Positions 26,892 through 35,014 of a stretch of 64,000 nt of DNA are shown here, one piece after another (position 1 is the stretch's first letter; each line of letters begins with the position of its first letter). Source of the stretch: Cohnella sp. OV330. Lineage in GTDB: Bacteria; Bacillota; Bacilli; Paenibacillales; Paenibacillaceae. The notes under the pieces are model-generated. The model saw nothing but the letters and a program-made list of their open reading frames with translations, did no database searches and was not told where the DNA came from. The stretch lies in the NCBI RefSeq assembly GCF_900112065.1, contig NZ_FOKE01000005.1:124001-188000 (forward strand), written 5' to 3'. Both the position numbers and the translations under genes were made by a program.

Positions 26892-26908
26892 TGTTAACGC
26901 AATGTAAA
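26892..26908 (-). promoter_or_regulatory. Pho box upstream of pstS
   Basis: On the minus strand TTTACA and TTAACA are spaced 5 bases apart (TTTACATTGCGTTAACA). This fits the direct repeats TT(A/C/T)ACA at 11-base period bound by PhoP in Bacillus. It lies in the 122-base space between the CBS-MCP gene and pstS. Only one pair is clear; further repeats were not seen. Confidence 0.7.
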
Positions 26909-26920
26909 AATTGTCGGACG

Positions 26921-28153
26921 TTAATATTTTTCTTCGGGGGATTCGTTCATTTGCGCCGCGAGCTTGGCGACCTGCGCGGCGATCTGCTCCGACATGGCCG
27001 ACGCCTCGCGCGATGCCGTCGCGAGATGCTCCGTTCCCTTTGCGTTCTCGGAGCTTTGCGTCCACAGGCGGTTGAACGTCTCCTCCGTCTTGTGCACTTG
27101 CAGCAGTCCGCGATCCGCGCCTTCCTTCCCTTCGCGGACGTGAGCGGCCGCGGCGGCCGCCGAAGCCGCCATGCCGCTAAGCTGTTCGCGAATCTGGCCG
27201 GCCTGCGACTTCGTCTCGTCGGCGAGCTGGCGCACTTCCTGGGCGACGACTGAAAAGCCCAGGCCGTGCGCGCCGGCTCTCGCCGCTTCGATCTGCGCGT
27301 TGATCGCGAGCAGGTTGCACTGGTCCGCCAGCTGCGCGATCATCTTGGCGATGCCGACCGTGTCCGATACCCGGGCGAGCAGCTCGTCCACCGACTTGGC
27401 TTGACGTTCCGCGGTCTCCGTCCAGAGGCGGAACAGCCCCAGCATCTCGGTCAAATCTTCCCGGCCGTGCTCCGCCAGCTCCGCGATCTCCAGGCTGCCC
27501 GCGCGGGATACCGATGCCTCGCCGGCGAGGACGTCCACCGCGCCTCGGATGTCGCGCAGCATCCTCTCGGCGCCGCGCACGGTCGCCATCTGGCGTCCGG
27601 CGAGCTCTCGCCGCAGCAGCCGCGAGAGCTGCAGCATGTCGCTGACCGTGAGGACGCCGGCAAAGACGCCGCCACTCGTCATGATCACGGCATCGTTGAT
27701 TCGCTCTTCGTCCCGCGACATCGCGCGGTCGATCAGCTCCTGCGGCGACAGTTCGGTCTCGGCGGTCATGGCCTTGACGTCCATCAGCTTGGATACGGGC
27801 TTGTCCGCGAACAACGGCATGCCGTAGAGGGAACCGATCAATTTAAAGAAGCGATGCCGCATGACGATGCCCGCGGGTTCGCCTGTCGTCCGCACGACGG
27901 CTACGCACTCGAGCTCCTGGCGTCTGCGGAACAGCTCGGCGATCTCGCCGCAAGTCTGCTCCGGCGATACCTGCGGGCAGGAACGAATCCACTCCGCCAG
28001 CGCGACCGAAGGATAATGCTTGGCGAACTCCGCCGGTTCGCTCTCGCGAACGGGCGCCGCCTCTTGGAGCTTCGTGCTCCGCTCTCCCGTTTTCGGGCGT
28101 GGCGCCTTTTCGGCAACCCGGGATTTCGCTTTTTCTAATAGAAGCAAACTCAT
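26921..28153 (-). CDS. Soluble MCP-type signalling protein with CBS-pair domain
   Basis: A 410-residue protein with no transmembrane segment. After a charged N-terminal region, residues about 50-185 look like a CBS pair ([58 protein letters not shown]). Residues about 190-410 form an MCP signalling helix pair with the hairpin tip [40 protein letters not shown] pairs usually bind adenine nucleotides, so the protein could link energy state to the chemotaxis kinase or to another partner. No CheR-binding pentapeptide is visible at the C-terminus (ESPEEKY). It lies directly upstream of pstS on the same strand, but the Pho box between them argues for a separate pst promoter. Confidence 0.85.
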   Translation of the reverse strand: MSLLLLEKAKSRVAEKAPRPKTGERSTKLQEAAPVRESEPAEFAKHYPSVALAEWIRSCPQVSPEQTCGEIAELFRRRQELECVAVVRTTGEPAGIVMRHRFFKLIGSLYGMPLFADKPVSKLMDVKAMTAETELSPQELIDRAMSRDEERINDAVIMTSGGVFAGVLTVSDMLQLSRLLRRELAGRQMATVRGAERMLRDIRGAVDVLAGEASVSRAGSLEIAELAEHGREDLTEMLGLFRLWTETAERQAKSVDELLARVSDTVGIAKMIAQLADQCNLLAINAQIEAARAGAHGLGFSVVAQEVRQLADETKSQAGQIREQLSGMAASAAAAAAHVREGKEGADRGLLQVHKTEETFNRLWTQSSENAKGTEHLATASREASAMSEQIAAQVAKLAAQMNESPEEKY

Positions 28154-28300
28154 GCTCCCAACCCCTTATCCGCTGATCTTGACCCGCTCAGTTTATCAGC
28201 GGCTTGTCAACGCGGCGTTAGGAGAAGGATGGAGAAATGTAAATTATCCCTTTTTTAACGAACGTCCGCGAAAAAAGCGGATTCATTGGCTCAGAACGTC

Positions 28301-28350
28301 AAAAGGAGCTGCTCCGACAGTCCGCCAGGCGGACGATCGAGACAGCTCCT
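28301..28350 (-). terminator. Terminator of the que operon
   Basis: On the minus strand AAGGAGCTG pairs with CAGCTCCTT, with an inner stem GTCCGCC/GGCGGAC, and is followed by TTGACG. It lies 30 bases after the queF stop. The T-run is short because it is partly inside the stem. Confidence 0.65.
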
Positions 28351-28380
28351 TGCGTATGTTATGACGGCGAATCGTTCAAC

Positions 28381-28878
28381 CTATCGGTTGTCCACCTTTT
28401 CCGGATACAGATCGTGGTTCAGCAGCCGGTGCTCGGCCATCGCCTCGTACTTGGTGCCGGGCTTTCCCCAGTTGCAGTACGGATCGATGGAGATGCCGCC
28501 TCTCGGCGTGAACTTGCCCCATACTTCGATATACCGCGGCGCCATCAGTTCGATGAGATCGTTCATGATGATGTTCATGCAGTCTTCGTGAAAGTCTCCG
28601 TGGTTGCGGAAGCTGAATAAATACAGCTTGAGCGATTTGCTCTCCACCATCTTCGCGTCCGGGATATACGAGATATAGATCGTCGCGAAGTCCGGCTGTC
28701 CCGTCATCGGGCACAGGCTCGTGAATTCGGGACAGTTGAACTTGACGAAGTAATCTCTGCCCGGATGCTTATTGTCGAACGATTCCAGCACCTCTGGCGC
28801 GTAGTTGCTCGGGTATGCGGTCCCCTGGTTGCCGAGGAGCGATACGCCCGCCAGCTCTTCCTTGCTTCTTCCGGCCAT
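28381..28878 (-). CDS. queF: NADPH-dependent 7-cyano-7-deazaguanine reductase QueF
   Basis: A 165-residue enzyme that reduces preQ0 to preQ1. The catalytic Cys56 is in [12 protein letters not shown], and the NADPH/substrate segment reads [22 protein letters not shown] with the conserved Glu and His. The length equals that of short (Bacillus-type) QueF. Two ATGs lie close together: the one at 28878 has AAGGAG at proper spacing (9 bases), while that at 28884 is only 3 bases from it. It is the last gene of queC-D-E-F and starts 13 bases after queE ends. Confidence 0.96.
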   Translation of the reverse strand: MAGRSKEELAGVSLLGNQGTAYPSNYAPEVLESFDNKHPGRDYFVKFNCPEFTSLCPMTGQPDFATIYISYIPDAKMVESKSLKLYLFSFRNHGDFHEDCMNIIMNDLIELMAPRYIEVWGKFTPRGGISIDPYCNWGKPGTKYEAMAEHRLLNHDLYPEKVDNR

Positions 28879-28891
28879 GATCATTGTCTCC

Positions 28892-29650
28892 TTATACGCC
28901 TTTTTTGTTTCCCCAGATCCAGGCGTGCAGCTGGGGCAGCACGTGTACGTCTCGCCAGCCGGCATCGGCGACGACCCGATCGACGAGCCATTCGTAGCGA
29001 GCCAGCAAATACGGCAGCAGCTGCGCCCGGTCCTGCTCGCCGAGCCGGCCGTTGCCTGCCTGCAAATAAAACGGGATGCCCGGAAAACGCAGATGAACGT
29101 CAGCCGCGTAGGCCAGGTCGGTCTCGTCAAAAATCACGACCTTCAGGCTGAAATGGCGGCCGCCCTGCGCCAGGCGCGCGACGATCCGCTCGAGCGCGGC
29201 CCAATCGGTCGTCATGCCGGAGCTCGGCGGCTTGGGCGATATCGTCAGCTCGTCGATGTCCAAGAACCAGTCCTGCCATTTGCTGCCCTGCGTCTCCAAG
29301 GCGACGACCGCCCCCGCTGCGCGGAGCGCGGCGATCAGCGCGCCAAGCTGCGGCAGCAGCGCGGGATTGCCGCCCGACAGCGTCACATGGTCCGGCGCGG
29401 ACCCGTCGAGCGCAGTCAGCTCTCGCAAAATATCGTCCGGATTCATCAAGCGAATGTCATCTTTGCCGGTCCCGTCCCAAGTGAAGGCCGAGTCGCACCA
29501 GCTGCACCGGTAATCGCAGCCCGCGGTGCGGACGAACTTCGTTTTCCTCCCGATGACCATGCCTTCGCCCTGAACCGTCGGGCCGAAAACTTCCATTACC
29601 GGAATGCGAGCCGCGCGGCTCTCCTGTTCGTTCGGGGCCTGCTTAAGCAC
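28892..29650 (-). CDS. queE: 7-carboxy-7-deazaguanine synthase QueE
   Basis: A radical-SAM enzyme that converts 6-carboxytetrahydropterin to 7-carboxy-7-deazaguanine. The family start [13 protein letters not shown] and the iron-sulfur motif [16 protein letters not shown] (CxxxCxxC) are plain, as is [12 protein letters not shown], the GGE-like SAM-binding strand. The frame extends far upstream inside queD. The GTG at 29650 is chosen because it gives 252 residues, near the family's 240-250, and overlaps the queD stop by 8 bases; no clear ribosome binding site marks it, so the exact start is uncertain. Confidence 0.94.
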   Translation of the reverse strand: MLKQAPNEQESRAARIPVMEVFGPTVQGEGMVIGRKTKFVRTAGCDYRCSWCDSAFTWDGTGKDDIRLMNPDDILRELTALDGSAPDHVTLSGGNPALLPQLGALIAALRAAGAVVALETQGSKWQDWFLDIDELTISPKPPSSGMTTDWAALERIVARLAQGGRHFSLKVVIFDETDLAYAADVHLRFPGIPFYLQAGNGRLGEQDRAQLLPYLLARYEWLVDRVVADAGWRDVHVLPQLHAWIWGNKKGV

Positions 29651-30107
29651 GGGCGTCACCGGCCGGTCGCTTGGACACTTTAGGCCATGGCCGATATACG
29701 CAATAGCTGGTCGGTGTCTCCCGCACGAACACCTGAAGGCATACGGGATGGTTCGGCCGTCCGTCCAAATAATGCTGTACGAGCTCGCAGATCGTCTTTG
29801 CCACGACCTCTGTCGTCGGAAATCGATTCGGGTCGTCAGCGTTAAAACTTTCCGTGTCGTCATTCAGCAGCGTATGATCGAAACGCGTATGAATGAGCGT
29901 CTTGATGTCGGAGAAATTCACGAGGAACCCCGCTTCATCCAGCAAGTCCCCGGCTACGGTCACATTAACGAAATACGTGTGGCCGTGCACTTGACTGCAT
30001 TTGCCGGCGGACTCGGCGGGCACGAAGTGCGCCGCGGCAAATTGTAAATCCTTGTTCAGCTCGTAGCGGTAAGGATGCGGGGCGACCGGATAGATCTGCT
30101 GCAGCAT
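29643..30107 (-). CDS. queD: 6-carboxytetrahydropterin synthase QueD
   Basis: A 154-residue enzyme that converts dihydroneopterin triphosphate to 6-carboxytetrahydropterin. The zinc and catalytic residues are visible in FAAAHFVP and KCSQVHGHTYFVNV (Cys and HGH). FDHTLLND and the closing strand FVRETPTSYCVY are typical. The ATG at 30107 shares its A with the queC stop (TGATG) and has AAGGAGG 9 bases upstream inside queC, so the two are translationally coupled. The C-terminal tail after RPWPK is slightly longer than usual. Confidence 0.96.
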   Translation of the reverse strand: MLQQIYPVAPHPYRYELNKDLQFAAAHFVPAESAGKCSQVHGHTYFVNVTVAGDLLDEAGFLVNFSDIKTLIHTRFDHTLLNDDTESFNADDPNRFPTTEVVAKTICELVQHYLDGRPNHPVCLQVFVRETPTSYCVYRPWPKVSKRPAGDARA

Positions 30108-30772
30108 CAGCGCGCGCCCTCCTTTCCGGCTTCGCGAAGATACGTTGACAAGCCGTTCGCGCGCAGCTTGCAAGCCGGACATTCTCCGCATCCGGAGGCG
30201 GGAATGCCGTTGTAGCAAGTCAGCGTGCGGTCCCTGACGAATTCGAACGCGCCGAGCCGGTCGGCCAATTCCCACGTCTGCGCTTTGTTCAGCCACATCA
30301 GCGGCGTATCGATGACGAACGGATAGTCCATCGCCAGATTCAAGGTCACGTTCAGCGATTTAACGAACACGTCGCGGCAGTCGGGGTAACCGCTGAAGTC
30401 CGTCTCGCAGACGCCGGTCACGATATGCTTCGCGCCGAGCTGCTTGGCCAGCACGGCCGCGAAGCTGAGAAACAGCAGATTGCGCCCGTCCACGAACGTC
30501 GTCGGGAGCGCGCCTTCGTCCTGCTTGATCTCGATGTCGCCGCGCGTCAGCGCGTTCGGCGCCAATTGTCCCAGCAGCGACATGTCGAGCAGATGATGGC
30601 GCACGCCAAGCTCTTCGGAGATGGCGGCTGCGATCTCCGTCTCGAGCGCGTGCCGTTGACCGTATTTAAAGGTTACGGTCTCTACTTCCGCGAAGTTTTC
30701 CTTCGCCCAAAACAGACAAGTCGTGCTGTCCTGGCCGCCGCTGAATACGACGACCGCTTTTTCCTGTTTCAT
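30107..30772 (-). CDS. queC: 7-cyano-7-deazaguanine synthase QueC
   Basis: A 221-residue ATP-dependent enzyme that turns 7-carboxy-7-deazaguanine into preQ0. The PP-loop is SGGQDSTTC near 11-19, and the zinc site is the cysteine cluster [17 protein letters not shown] near 190-206. It is the first gene of the queC-D-E-F operon and lies behind a preQ1-I riboswitch. The ATG at 30772 has GGAGAG 7 bases upstream, and that site can be covered by a hairpin (30780-30804). Confidence 0.97.
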   Translation of the reverse strand: MKQEKAVVVFSGGQDSTTCLFWAKENFAEVETVTFKYGQRHALETEIAAAISEELGVRHHLLDMSLLGQLAPNALTRGDIEIKQDEGALPTTFVDGRNLLFLSFAAVLAKQLGAKHIVTGVCETDFSGYPDCRDVFVKSLNVTLNLAMDYPFVIDTPLMWLNKAQTWELADRLGAFEFVRDRTLTCYNGIPASGCGECPACKLRANGLSTYLREAGKEGAR

Positions 30773-30779
30773 CGCTGCA

Positions 30780-30804
30780 CTCTCCTAGTTGGGCATCAGG
30801 AGAG
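30780..30804 (-). promoter_or_regulatory. Hairpin covering the queC ribosome binding site
   Basis: On the minus strand CTCTCCT and AGGAGAG form a 7-bp perfect stem around a 10-11 base loop. The 3' arm is the ribosome binding site of queC. Folding would hide it, so the leader may control translation as well as transcription. Confidence 0.55.
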
Positions 30805-30833
30805 AGGTCTCTGAATTCCCGTTGCTAAAGAAA

Positions 30834-30867
30834 CGGCGCGAAGCGGGCCTACAGCCGCTTCGCGCCG
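30834..30867 (-). terminator. Leader hairpin downstream of the preQ1 aptamer
   Basis: On the minus strand CGGCGCGAAGCGG and CCGCTTCGCGCCG form a perfect 13-bp stem around an 8-base loop, followed by TTTCTTTAG. It lies about 45 bases after the aptamer and 60 before queC, the place for a riboswitch-linked terminator. No antiterminator strand pairing with the aptamer is evident by eye. Confidence 0.65.
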
Positions 30868-30911
30868 AACGTCAAAAACGACAGCGCCCATGGCGGGCCG
30901 CCGCTTTTTCA

Positions 30912-30946
30912 TAGTTTTTTATAGAGGGAGTTCGCGAACCTCTCCC
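30912..30946 (-). promoter_or_regulatory. preQ1-I riboswitch
   Basis: On the minus strand GGGAGAGGTTCGCGAAC is followed by TCCCTCTATAAAAAACTA. This matches the class I aptamer: stem AGAGG/CCTCT, then the A-rich tail ATAAAAAACTA that forms the pseudoknot. It stands in front of queC-D-E-F, whose pathway makes preQ1, so ligand binding should lower expression. Together with the hairpin at 30834-30867 it accounts for most of the 329-base space upstream of queC. Confidence 0.93.
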
Positions 30947-31010
30947 GGCGCTGCCGGCCGTCTTTACAGAACAGCCTCGCCCGGATTTATTCTTTAGTTG
31001 TACGGTAGGT

Positions 31011-31019
31011 ACTATACCA
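31011..31019 (-). promoter_or_regulatory. Candidate extended -10 promoter of the que operon
   Basis: On the minus strand TGGTATAGT is an extended -10 box about 60 bases before the aptamer. No good -35 box is found at 17-18 bases, which fits the extended type. Between here and 31101 nothing else is recognised. Confidence 0.5.
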
Positions 31020-31101
31020 CATCTCCGTCGGGCATAGCCAGAGGGGATCATTGTGAGACGGAACCCGTCGACAAGCGCGTCGGCGAAATAAAGCGGACCA
31101 T

Positions 31102-32280
31102 TTAATCCATCTCCGCCCCGCCGGCTTCAACCGAAGGGTCGCCCGCTTCCGCCTGCAAAAATCCGGAAGGAAGCGAGTCTCCCCAGCTCAACTGCCGGTC
31201 CTCTACGAAACGGGTCAGTTTCGTCTCGAAGAAGCGCGGCTTCATATCCCATACCGACTTGCGTAAAGTCAGAACGAAGCGTCCCTCTTGGTCCGGTATC
31301 GTGACGGTATAGCTTGTCCCCTTCGGTACGCGAAGCCCCGCCAGCACGCCCGTATACATCGCGCCGGGCGAAGTGACGCTGACGAGCGTCGGCGGCTTGT
31401 CGTCGATGACCGTGCCTTCGGAAGGGAGCGTAATATTGATCTGCACGCTGGTCTCCTCCGGGATATGGAACACCCGGTTCTCCGGCAGGGTATAACGCGT
31501 CGTGCCGATCGTGACGCTCAGATTCGTGCCCTCTTCCTGCTCGGGCAAGTAATAGAGCTCATACCGGCCTTCGGCGTCCGTCGGCGTCGACTTGCCGAAT
31601 CCTTCTCCCTCGTCCCTGTCGATCCACACGACGGCATCCTTCACGGGCGCTCCGTCCGCGTCCTTCACCGTGCCGCCGATCCGGTATTTGTCCACTTGGA
31701 AAAACGTGACGACGTCGCCCGGGTCGGACACGATCCGCGCATGTACCTCGACCTCGCCTTCCTTGCCAGGCGCGTCATCCGCCCGCGTAATCTCGATCGG
31801 ATAATAGACGCTGTAAAAAGCTTCTGCCTTGAGCAGCGCGCTCGCGGCTTGGTCACCCAGCGGCTTGCCTCCCGCATGGGCTTGGTCGACCGCGACGACC
31901 TTGACCGGCGTCTCGGACAGCAGACTCCGGTCCACGGTCAGTGCGAACGAGCCGTCGTCCTGCGTGACGATGTCCCGCTTGCTGGCGCCCGCATGGATGA
32001 CGGCCCCGGCCACCGGTAGATCGCCTAGCTTCAGCGTTCCGCTCATCGCGGTCATGTGCGAGCCGTCGTTTTTCCACTGCTTCAGCGTGAACGAATCTCG
32101 TTCGAGGGCAAGGATCGCGCCGGCACCCGTCTCGTTCGCCGAGCCCGCGCTCGGCGCGACGGATGCCGTAGCGACCGCTGCACCGGGCGCCGCTCCGCCG
32201 CCGGCGTCTTCGCTGCCCTTGCAGCCCGCCAGCGCTGCCGCCAGAAGTACGGACGAGAGAACGATCGTCCACCTTTTCAT
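31102..32280 (-). CDS. Lipoprotein with carboxypeptidase-regulatory-like domains
   Basis: A 392-residue lipoprotein; lipobox ALAGC with lipidated Cys20. After a low-complexity linker, about 60-115 holds a short beta-sandwich-like repeat (GTLKLGDLPVAGAVIHAGASKRDIVTQDDGSFALTV), and about 190-265 a second (GGTVKDADGAPVKDAVVWIDRDEGEGFG). Both resemble the carboxypeptidase-regulatory/transthyretin-like fold used in surface proteins. The last 120 residues are unassigned. The frame is open 15 codons earlier, but the ATG at 32280 precedes a perfect signal and has AAGGGGG upstream. It follows the quinoprotein-like gene on the same strand, though a terminator lies between them. Its function is unknown. 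Confidence 0.8.
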   Translation of the reverse strand: MKRWTIVLSSVLLAAALAGCKGSEDAGGGAAPGAAVATASVAPSAGSANETGAGAILALERDSFTLKQWKNDGSHMTAMSGTLKLGDLPVAGAVIHAGASKRDIVTQDDGSFALTVDRSLLSETPVKVVAVDQAHAGGKPLGDQAASALLKAEAFYSVYYPIEITRADDAPGKEGEVEVHARIVSDPGDVVTFFQVDKYRIGGTVKDADGAPVKDAVVWIDRDEGEGFGKSTPTDAEGRYELYYLPEQEEGTNLSVTIGTTRYTLPENRVFHIPEETSVQINITLPSEGTVIDDKPPTLVSVTSPGAMYTGVLAGLRVPKGTSYTVTIPDQEGRFVLTLRKSVWDMKPRFFETKLTRFVEDRQLSWGDSLPSGFLQAEAGDPSVEAGGAEMD

Positions 32281-32307
32281 GCGATACGCCCCCTTCTTCC
32301 AACGCAA

Positions 32308-32330
32308 ACGGGGTGCCGGAGGCACCCCGT
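32308..32330 (-). terminator. Terminator of the quinoprotein-like gene
   Basis: ACGGGGTGCC and GGCACCCCGT form a 10-bp stem around three bases, followed on the minus strand by TTGCGTTGG. The T-run is weak, so part of the transcripts may run on into the lipoprotein gene. Confidence 0.65.
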
Positions 32331-32353
32331 CCGTTTCCTAACGGTAACTGCGT

Positions 32354-34195
32354 TTATTTGTCCTCGTTGTCGGTTTTCTTGTCCGTGTTGTCGCTATTCT
32401 TCGTATTGTCGTCGTTGGCATTGTGCGCGCTGCCCGTATCGGCGTTGCCCGCCTTGCCCTGGGTCTTGTCGCCGCCGAGGCCGAACACGTACACCTTTGG
32501 CTTCGTGCCGCCAGACGTGAAGGTGATATAGGACTTCCCGTCCACCTTGAATACGGCCGGAGCGGCTTGAATGTTGTCGCCCGCAGTCTGAAACGTCCAG
32601 ATGACTTTGCCCGACTTGATGTCCAGCGCGTTGATCTTGCCGTCCAGCTCGCCGTAGAAAGCAATGCCGGAAGCGGTGCTCGTCAAGCCGCCGCGCATCG
32701 CGTCTTTGGTCTTGACCTGGTAGGCTTGCTTGCCCGTGCCGACATCCATAGCCGTGATCGTGCCGTAAGACTCCACGTTGGCGGGCGTCTCTCCGAGCGA
32801 CGTACCGAAGGCTGCGGCCCCGGGAGAATCCGGCGTGGACGCTTCATCCTGGTTCTTGGCCGACTTGAGCAAGGACGGCGATTCAATGCCCGGAATCAGG
32901 ACATAGTTCGTATCCGGATCGTAGGTCTCGGGCGCATAGTTCTCGCCGCCGAGTACGCCCGGATACACGAGTACGCCCTCGGGCGTCGGCTTCGGATGCT
33001 GAATCTTGGCGAACGGGATGCCGTCCCAGACGACGTCTCCCGTCTTCGCGTCCCAGGCGTACCACTGGCCGGACTTGCCGCCTTCGACGACGATCTTTTT
33101 CTTCTGGCCTTTTACCGTCGCGTTCAGGATCATCGGAGACGCCGCGGCGTCGTAGTCCCAGAGGTCATGGCTGATCTCCTGTTTCGCCCATACCAGCTTG
33201 CCCGTGGCGGCTTCTACCGCTACGACCGAGTCCGTATAGGGGTTGTTGCCCGGACGATCCGCGCCGTAGAAGTCGGGCGCCGGGTTGCCGACCGCGAAGT
33301 ACATGATGCCGGTCTCTTCGTCGATCGCAGGCGGATTCCATACCGCGCCGCCGCCCTGGAACTTGCTGTTGGCGAGCCAGTCCTGTCCCTTTGGCGGGAC
33401 CGTCCAGAACGGCGCGTCCCAAGCCGGGGTCAGATCGCCGGCTTTGTAGGCGTTGACGAAGCCGCGAACGCCGTTGTCGCCGCCGCTGCTGCCGATATAC
33501 ACGTTGCCCTTGTAGTAGACCGGCGCGGTCGTCTCGTAGTAGCCGCCTTCCAGGGTCACGCCTTCGATCGTATCCGACAGCTTGATCATCTTGACCAGTT
33601 CGCCAGTCTTCTGATCCAGCGCGACGAGCTGGTTGTCGATCGTCAGCATGAACACTTTTCCTTCGCCGACGGCGACGCCGCGATTGGCGATGATCCCTGC
33701 TTTGCTGAAAGTGGCCGCTTGCTCGGCCGGCGGCTTCCAGTGCCAGATCTGTCCGCCGGTGACGGCGTCGAAAGCGAATACCTGATTGCCTGCGGTCGTC
33801 ACGTAGATGACGCCGTCGACGACGACGGGGTACGACTGATTGCCGTTTTTGACGTCCGAGTCGAGCTGTTTAAAATCGGCGGACCAGATGACCCCCAGCT
33901 CCGATACGTTGTCCTTGGTGATCTCGGTATACGGCGCATGACGCGTGTTGCCGAGGTCGTAGCCGTAGGTCGGAAAATTGTCGAACTGCGTGCCCGTTAC
34001 CGTGGCGGGCGCCGATGGGCTCGCGGTCGCCGAAGCGCTAGCGGAGGCGGTCGCCGAGGCGCTTGCGGACGCGGTTGCCGAAGCGGAAGCGCTTGCGGAA
34101 GCGGAAGCGCCGGACTTCGAATCGCCGCCGCTGCACGCGCCGAGCGCCAAGCTTGCGGCCAGCAGCGCGCCCGCTGTTGCGTATGACTTCTTCAT
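32354..34195 (-). CDS. PQQ-type quinoprotein-like beta-propeller lipoprotein
   Basis: A 613-residue surface lipoprotein; lipobox LGAC with Cys21. A Ser/Ala/Thr-rich stretch of about 40 residues follows, then an eight-bladed-type propeller from about 70 to 570. It matches quinoprotein alcohol dehydrogenases: PTYGYDLGNTRHAPYTEIT, GQIWHWKPP, ISHDLWDYDAAASP (the usual active-site Asp region) and, near the end, IWTFQTAGDNIQAAP. There is no haem c motif. The tail of about 35 residues is rich in Asp, Asn and Lys. The ATG at 34195 is set by AAAGGAGGG upstream. The divergent CuA lipoprotein gene suggests an electron acceptor. Whether PQQ is bound, and the substrate, are unknown; a BamB-like structural role is an alternative. 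Confidence 0.85.
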   Translation of the reverse strand: MKKSYATAGALLAASLALGACSGGDSKSGASASASASASATASASASATASASASATASPSAPATVTGTQFDNFPTYGYDLGNTRHAPYTEITKDNVSELGVIWSADFKQLDSDVKNGNQSYPVVVDGVIYVTTAGNQVFAFDAVTGGQIWHWKPPAEQAATFSKAGIIANRGVAVGEGKVFMLTIDNQLVALDQKTGELVKMIKLSDTIEGVTLEGGYYETTAPVYYKGNVYIGSSGGDNGVRGFVNAYKAGDLTPAWDAPFWTVPPKGQDWLANSKFQGGGAVWNPPAIDEETGIMYFAVGNPAPDFYGADRPGNNPYTDSVVAVEAATGKLVWAKQEISHDLWDYDAAASPMILNATVKGQKKKIVVEGGKSGQWYAWDAKTGDVVWDGIPFAKIQHPKPTPEGVLVYPGVLGGENYAPETYDPDTNYVLIPGIESPSLLKSAKNQDEASTPDSPGAAAFGTSLGETPANVESYGTITAMDVGTGKQAYQVKTKDAMRGGLTSTASGIAFYGELDGKINALDIKSGKVIWTFQTAGDNIQAAPAVFKVDGKSYITFTSGGTKPKVYVFGLGGDKTQGKAGNADTGSAHNANDDNTKNSDNTDKKTDNEDK

Positions 34196-34457
34196 CCTGT
34201 GTGAACCCTCCTTTTTCAGTAAACATGCCCATGGCTGCCTTCTTCTTGCCGGCGAGCCTTCTGCGGGCGTCACTGCTATCTACCCTCCTCCTGCGATTTT
34301 AAAGCGACAGGCGGCGCGATTTTTGTCGAATTGTCGAATGATTGGAGATTAGGAGGCCGGCTTTACGGGTATGAAAGTTTTACGCGAACAGGCAGGGGGC
34401 ATCGCAGCCCTCGACTTTCATTTTGCTGTAAAACATACTTAGGAGGTCTTTCACGCT
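34196..34457. promoter_or_regulatory. Divergent promoter region, quinoprotein-like and CuA genes
   Basis: These 262 bases separate two divergent lipoprotein genes. A direct repeat TTGTCGAATTGTCGAA lies near 34324-34339. Promoter boxes could not be fixed by eye, and no RNA gene is seen. Confidence 0.4.
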
Positions 34458-34889
34458 ATGAAAAAAGGAAACAAGAAAACGTATCTGTTCGTCGCCCTCG
34501 TCGCCCTTGCGGCCTTTTTTGTGCTGAGCGCTTGCGGCAAAAATAATGACGACAACAACGCTTCTTCCAGTCCCGACGCTACGGCAAGCGCGTCAGCTCC
34601 CGCTTCGGGCGGCGCCGCGGGAGGGTCGACGCAGGAGATCACCTTGCATGCCAAAAACTTCGAATTCGATCAAAAGGAAATCAAGCTGCACGTCGGAGAC
34701 ACGGTCAAGCTGACGCTTGCTAACACGGACGGCGTGCATGGCCTGGAGGTCCCCGACTTTGACGTGAACATCAAAAACGGCGAAACGGCGACCTTTACGG
34801 TCGACAAAGCCGGCACCTACGATTTTAACTGCTCGGTTCAATGCGGATCCGGACATGACAATATGGTCGGACAAATTATCGTAGAGTAA
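34458..34889 (+). CDS. CuA-type cupredoxin lipoprotein
   Basis: A 143-residue protein; lipobox LSAC with lipidated Cys26, then a Ser/Ala linker and one cupredoxin domain (about 58-143). It ends in the full CuA ligand set of cytochrome oxidase subunit II: Cys125, Cys129, His133 and Met136 in CSVQCGSGHDNM, with the second His at 94 in DGVHGLEV. A binuclear copper centre and one-electron transfer at the outer membrane face are therefore expected. It is much smaller than oxidase subunit II and has no transmembrane pair, and no oxidase genes lie nearby. It is divergent from the quinoprotein-like gene. The ATG at 34458 has AGGAGG upstream. Confidence 0.9.
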   Translation: MKKGNKKTYLFVALVALAAFFVLSACGKNNDDNNASSSPDATASASAPASGGAAGGSTQEITLHAKNFEFDQKEIKLHVGDTVKLTLANTDGVHGLEVPDFDVNIKNGETATFTVDKAGTYDFNCSVQCGSGHDNMVGQIIVE

Positions 34890-34927
34890 GCTGCCGGTTG
34901 TAACGCCGATTAACACAAGTAAAAGAG

Positions 34928-34962
34928 GACCTTCCCGCCAAAGCGAGAAGGCCCTTTTTATT
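34928..34962 (+). terminator. Terminator of the CuA gene
   Basis: GACCTTCCCGC and GCGAGAAGGCC form a long stem (with one mismatch) around CAAA, followed by CTTTTTATTT. It lies about 40 bases after the stop. Confidence 0.8.
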
Positions 34963-34968
34963 TCGTCC

Positions 34969-34992
34969 TATTATCCCATCGACTCAGATGCG
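34969..34992 (+). repeat. REP-like motif copy
   Basis: TATTATCCCATCGACTCAG and the following bases match the core found in the palindrome at 12712-12792 and, reversed, at 48826-48850. It sits in the short space between the CuA terminator and the GH74 stop. Confidence 0.6.
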
Positions 34993-35014
34993 ATCCATTA
35001 TAATATCGGTACTC

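Noticed and set aside
32423..34186. A 587-codon plus-strand frame opposite the quinoprotein-like gene (similarly 35090-36682, 38426-39937 and 16012-17475)
   Set aside because: Antisense shadows of high-GC genes; translations are rich in Arg, Val and Asp with no family motifs and no start signals.
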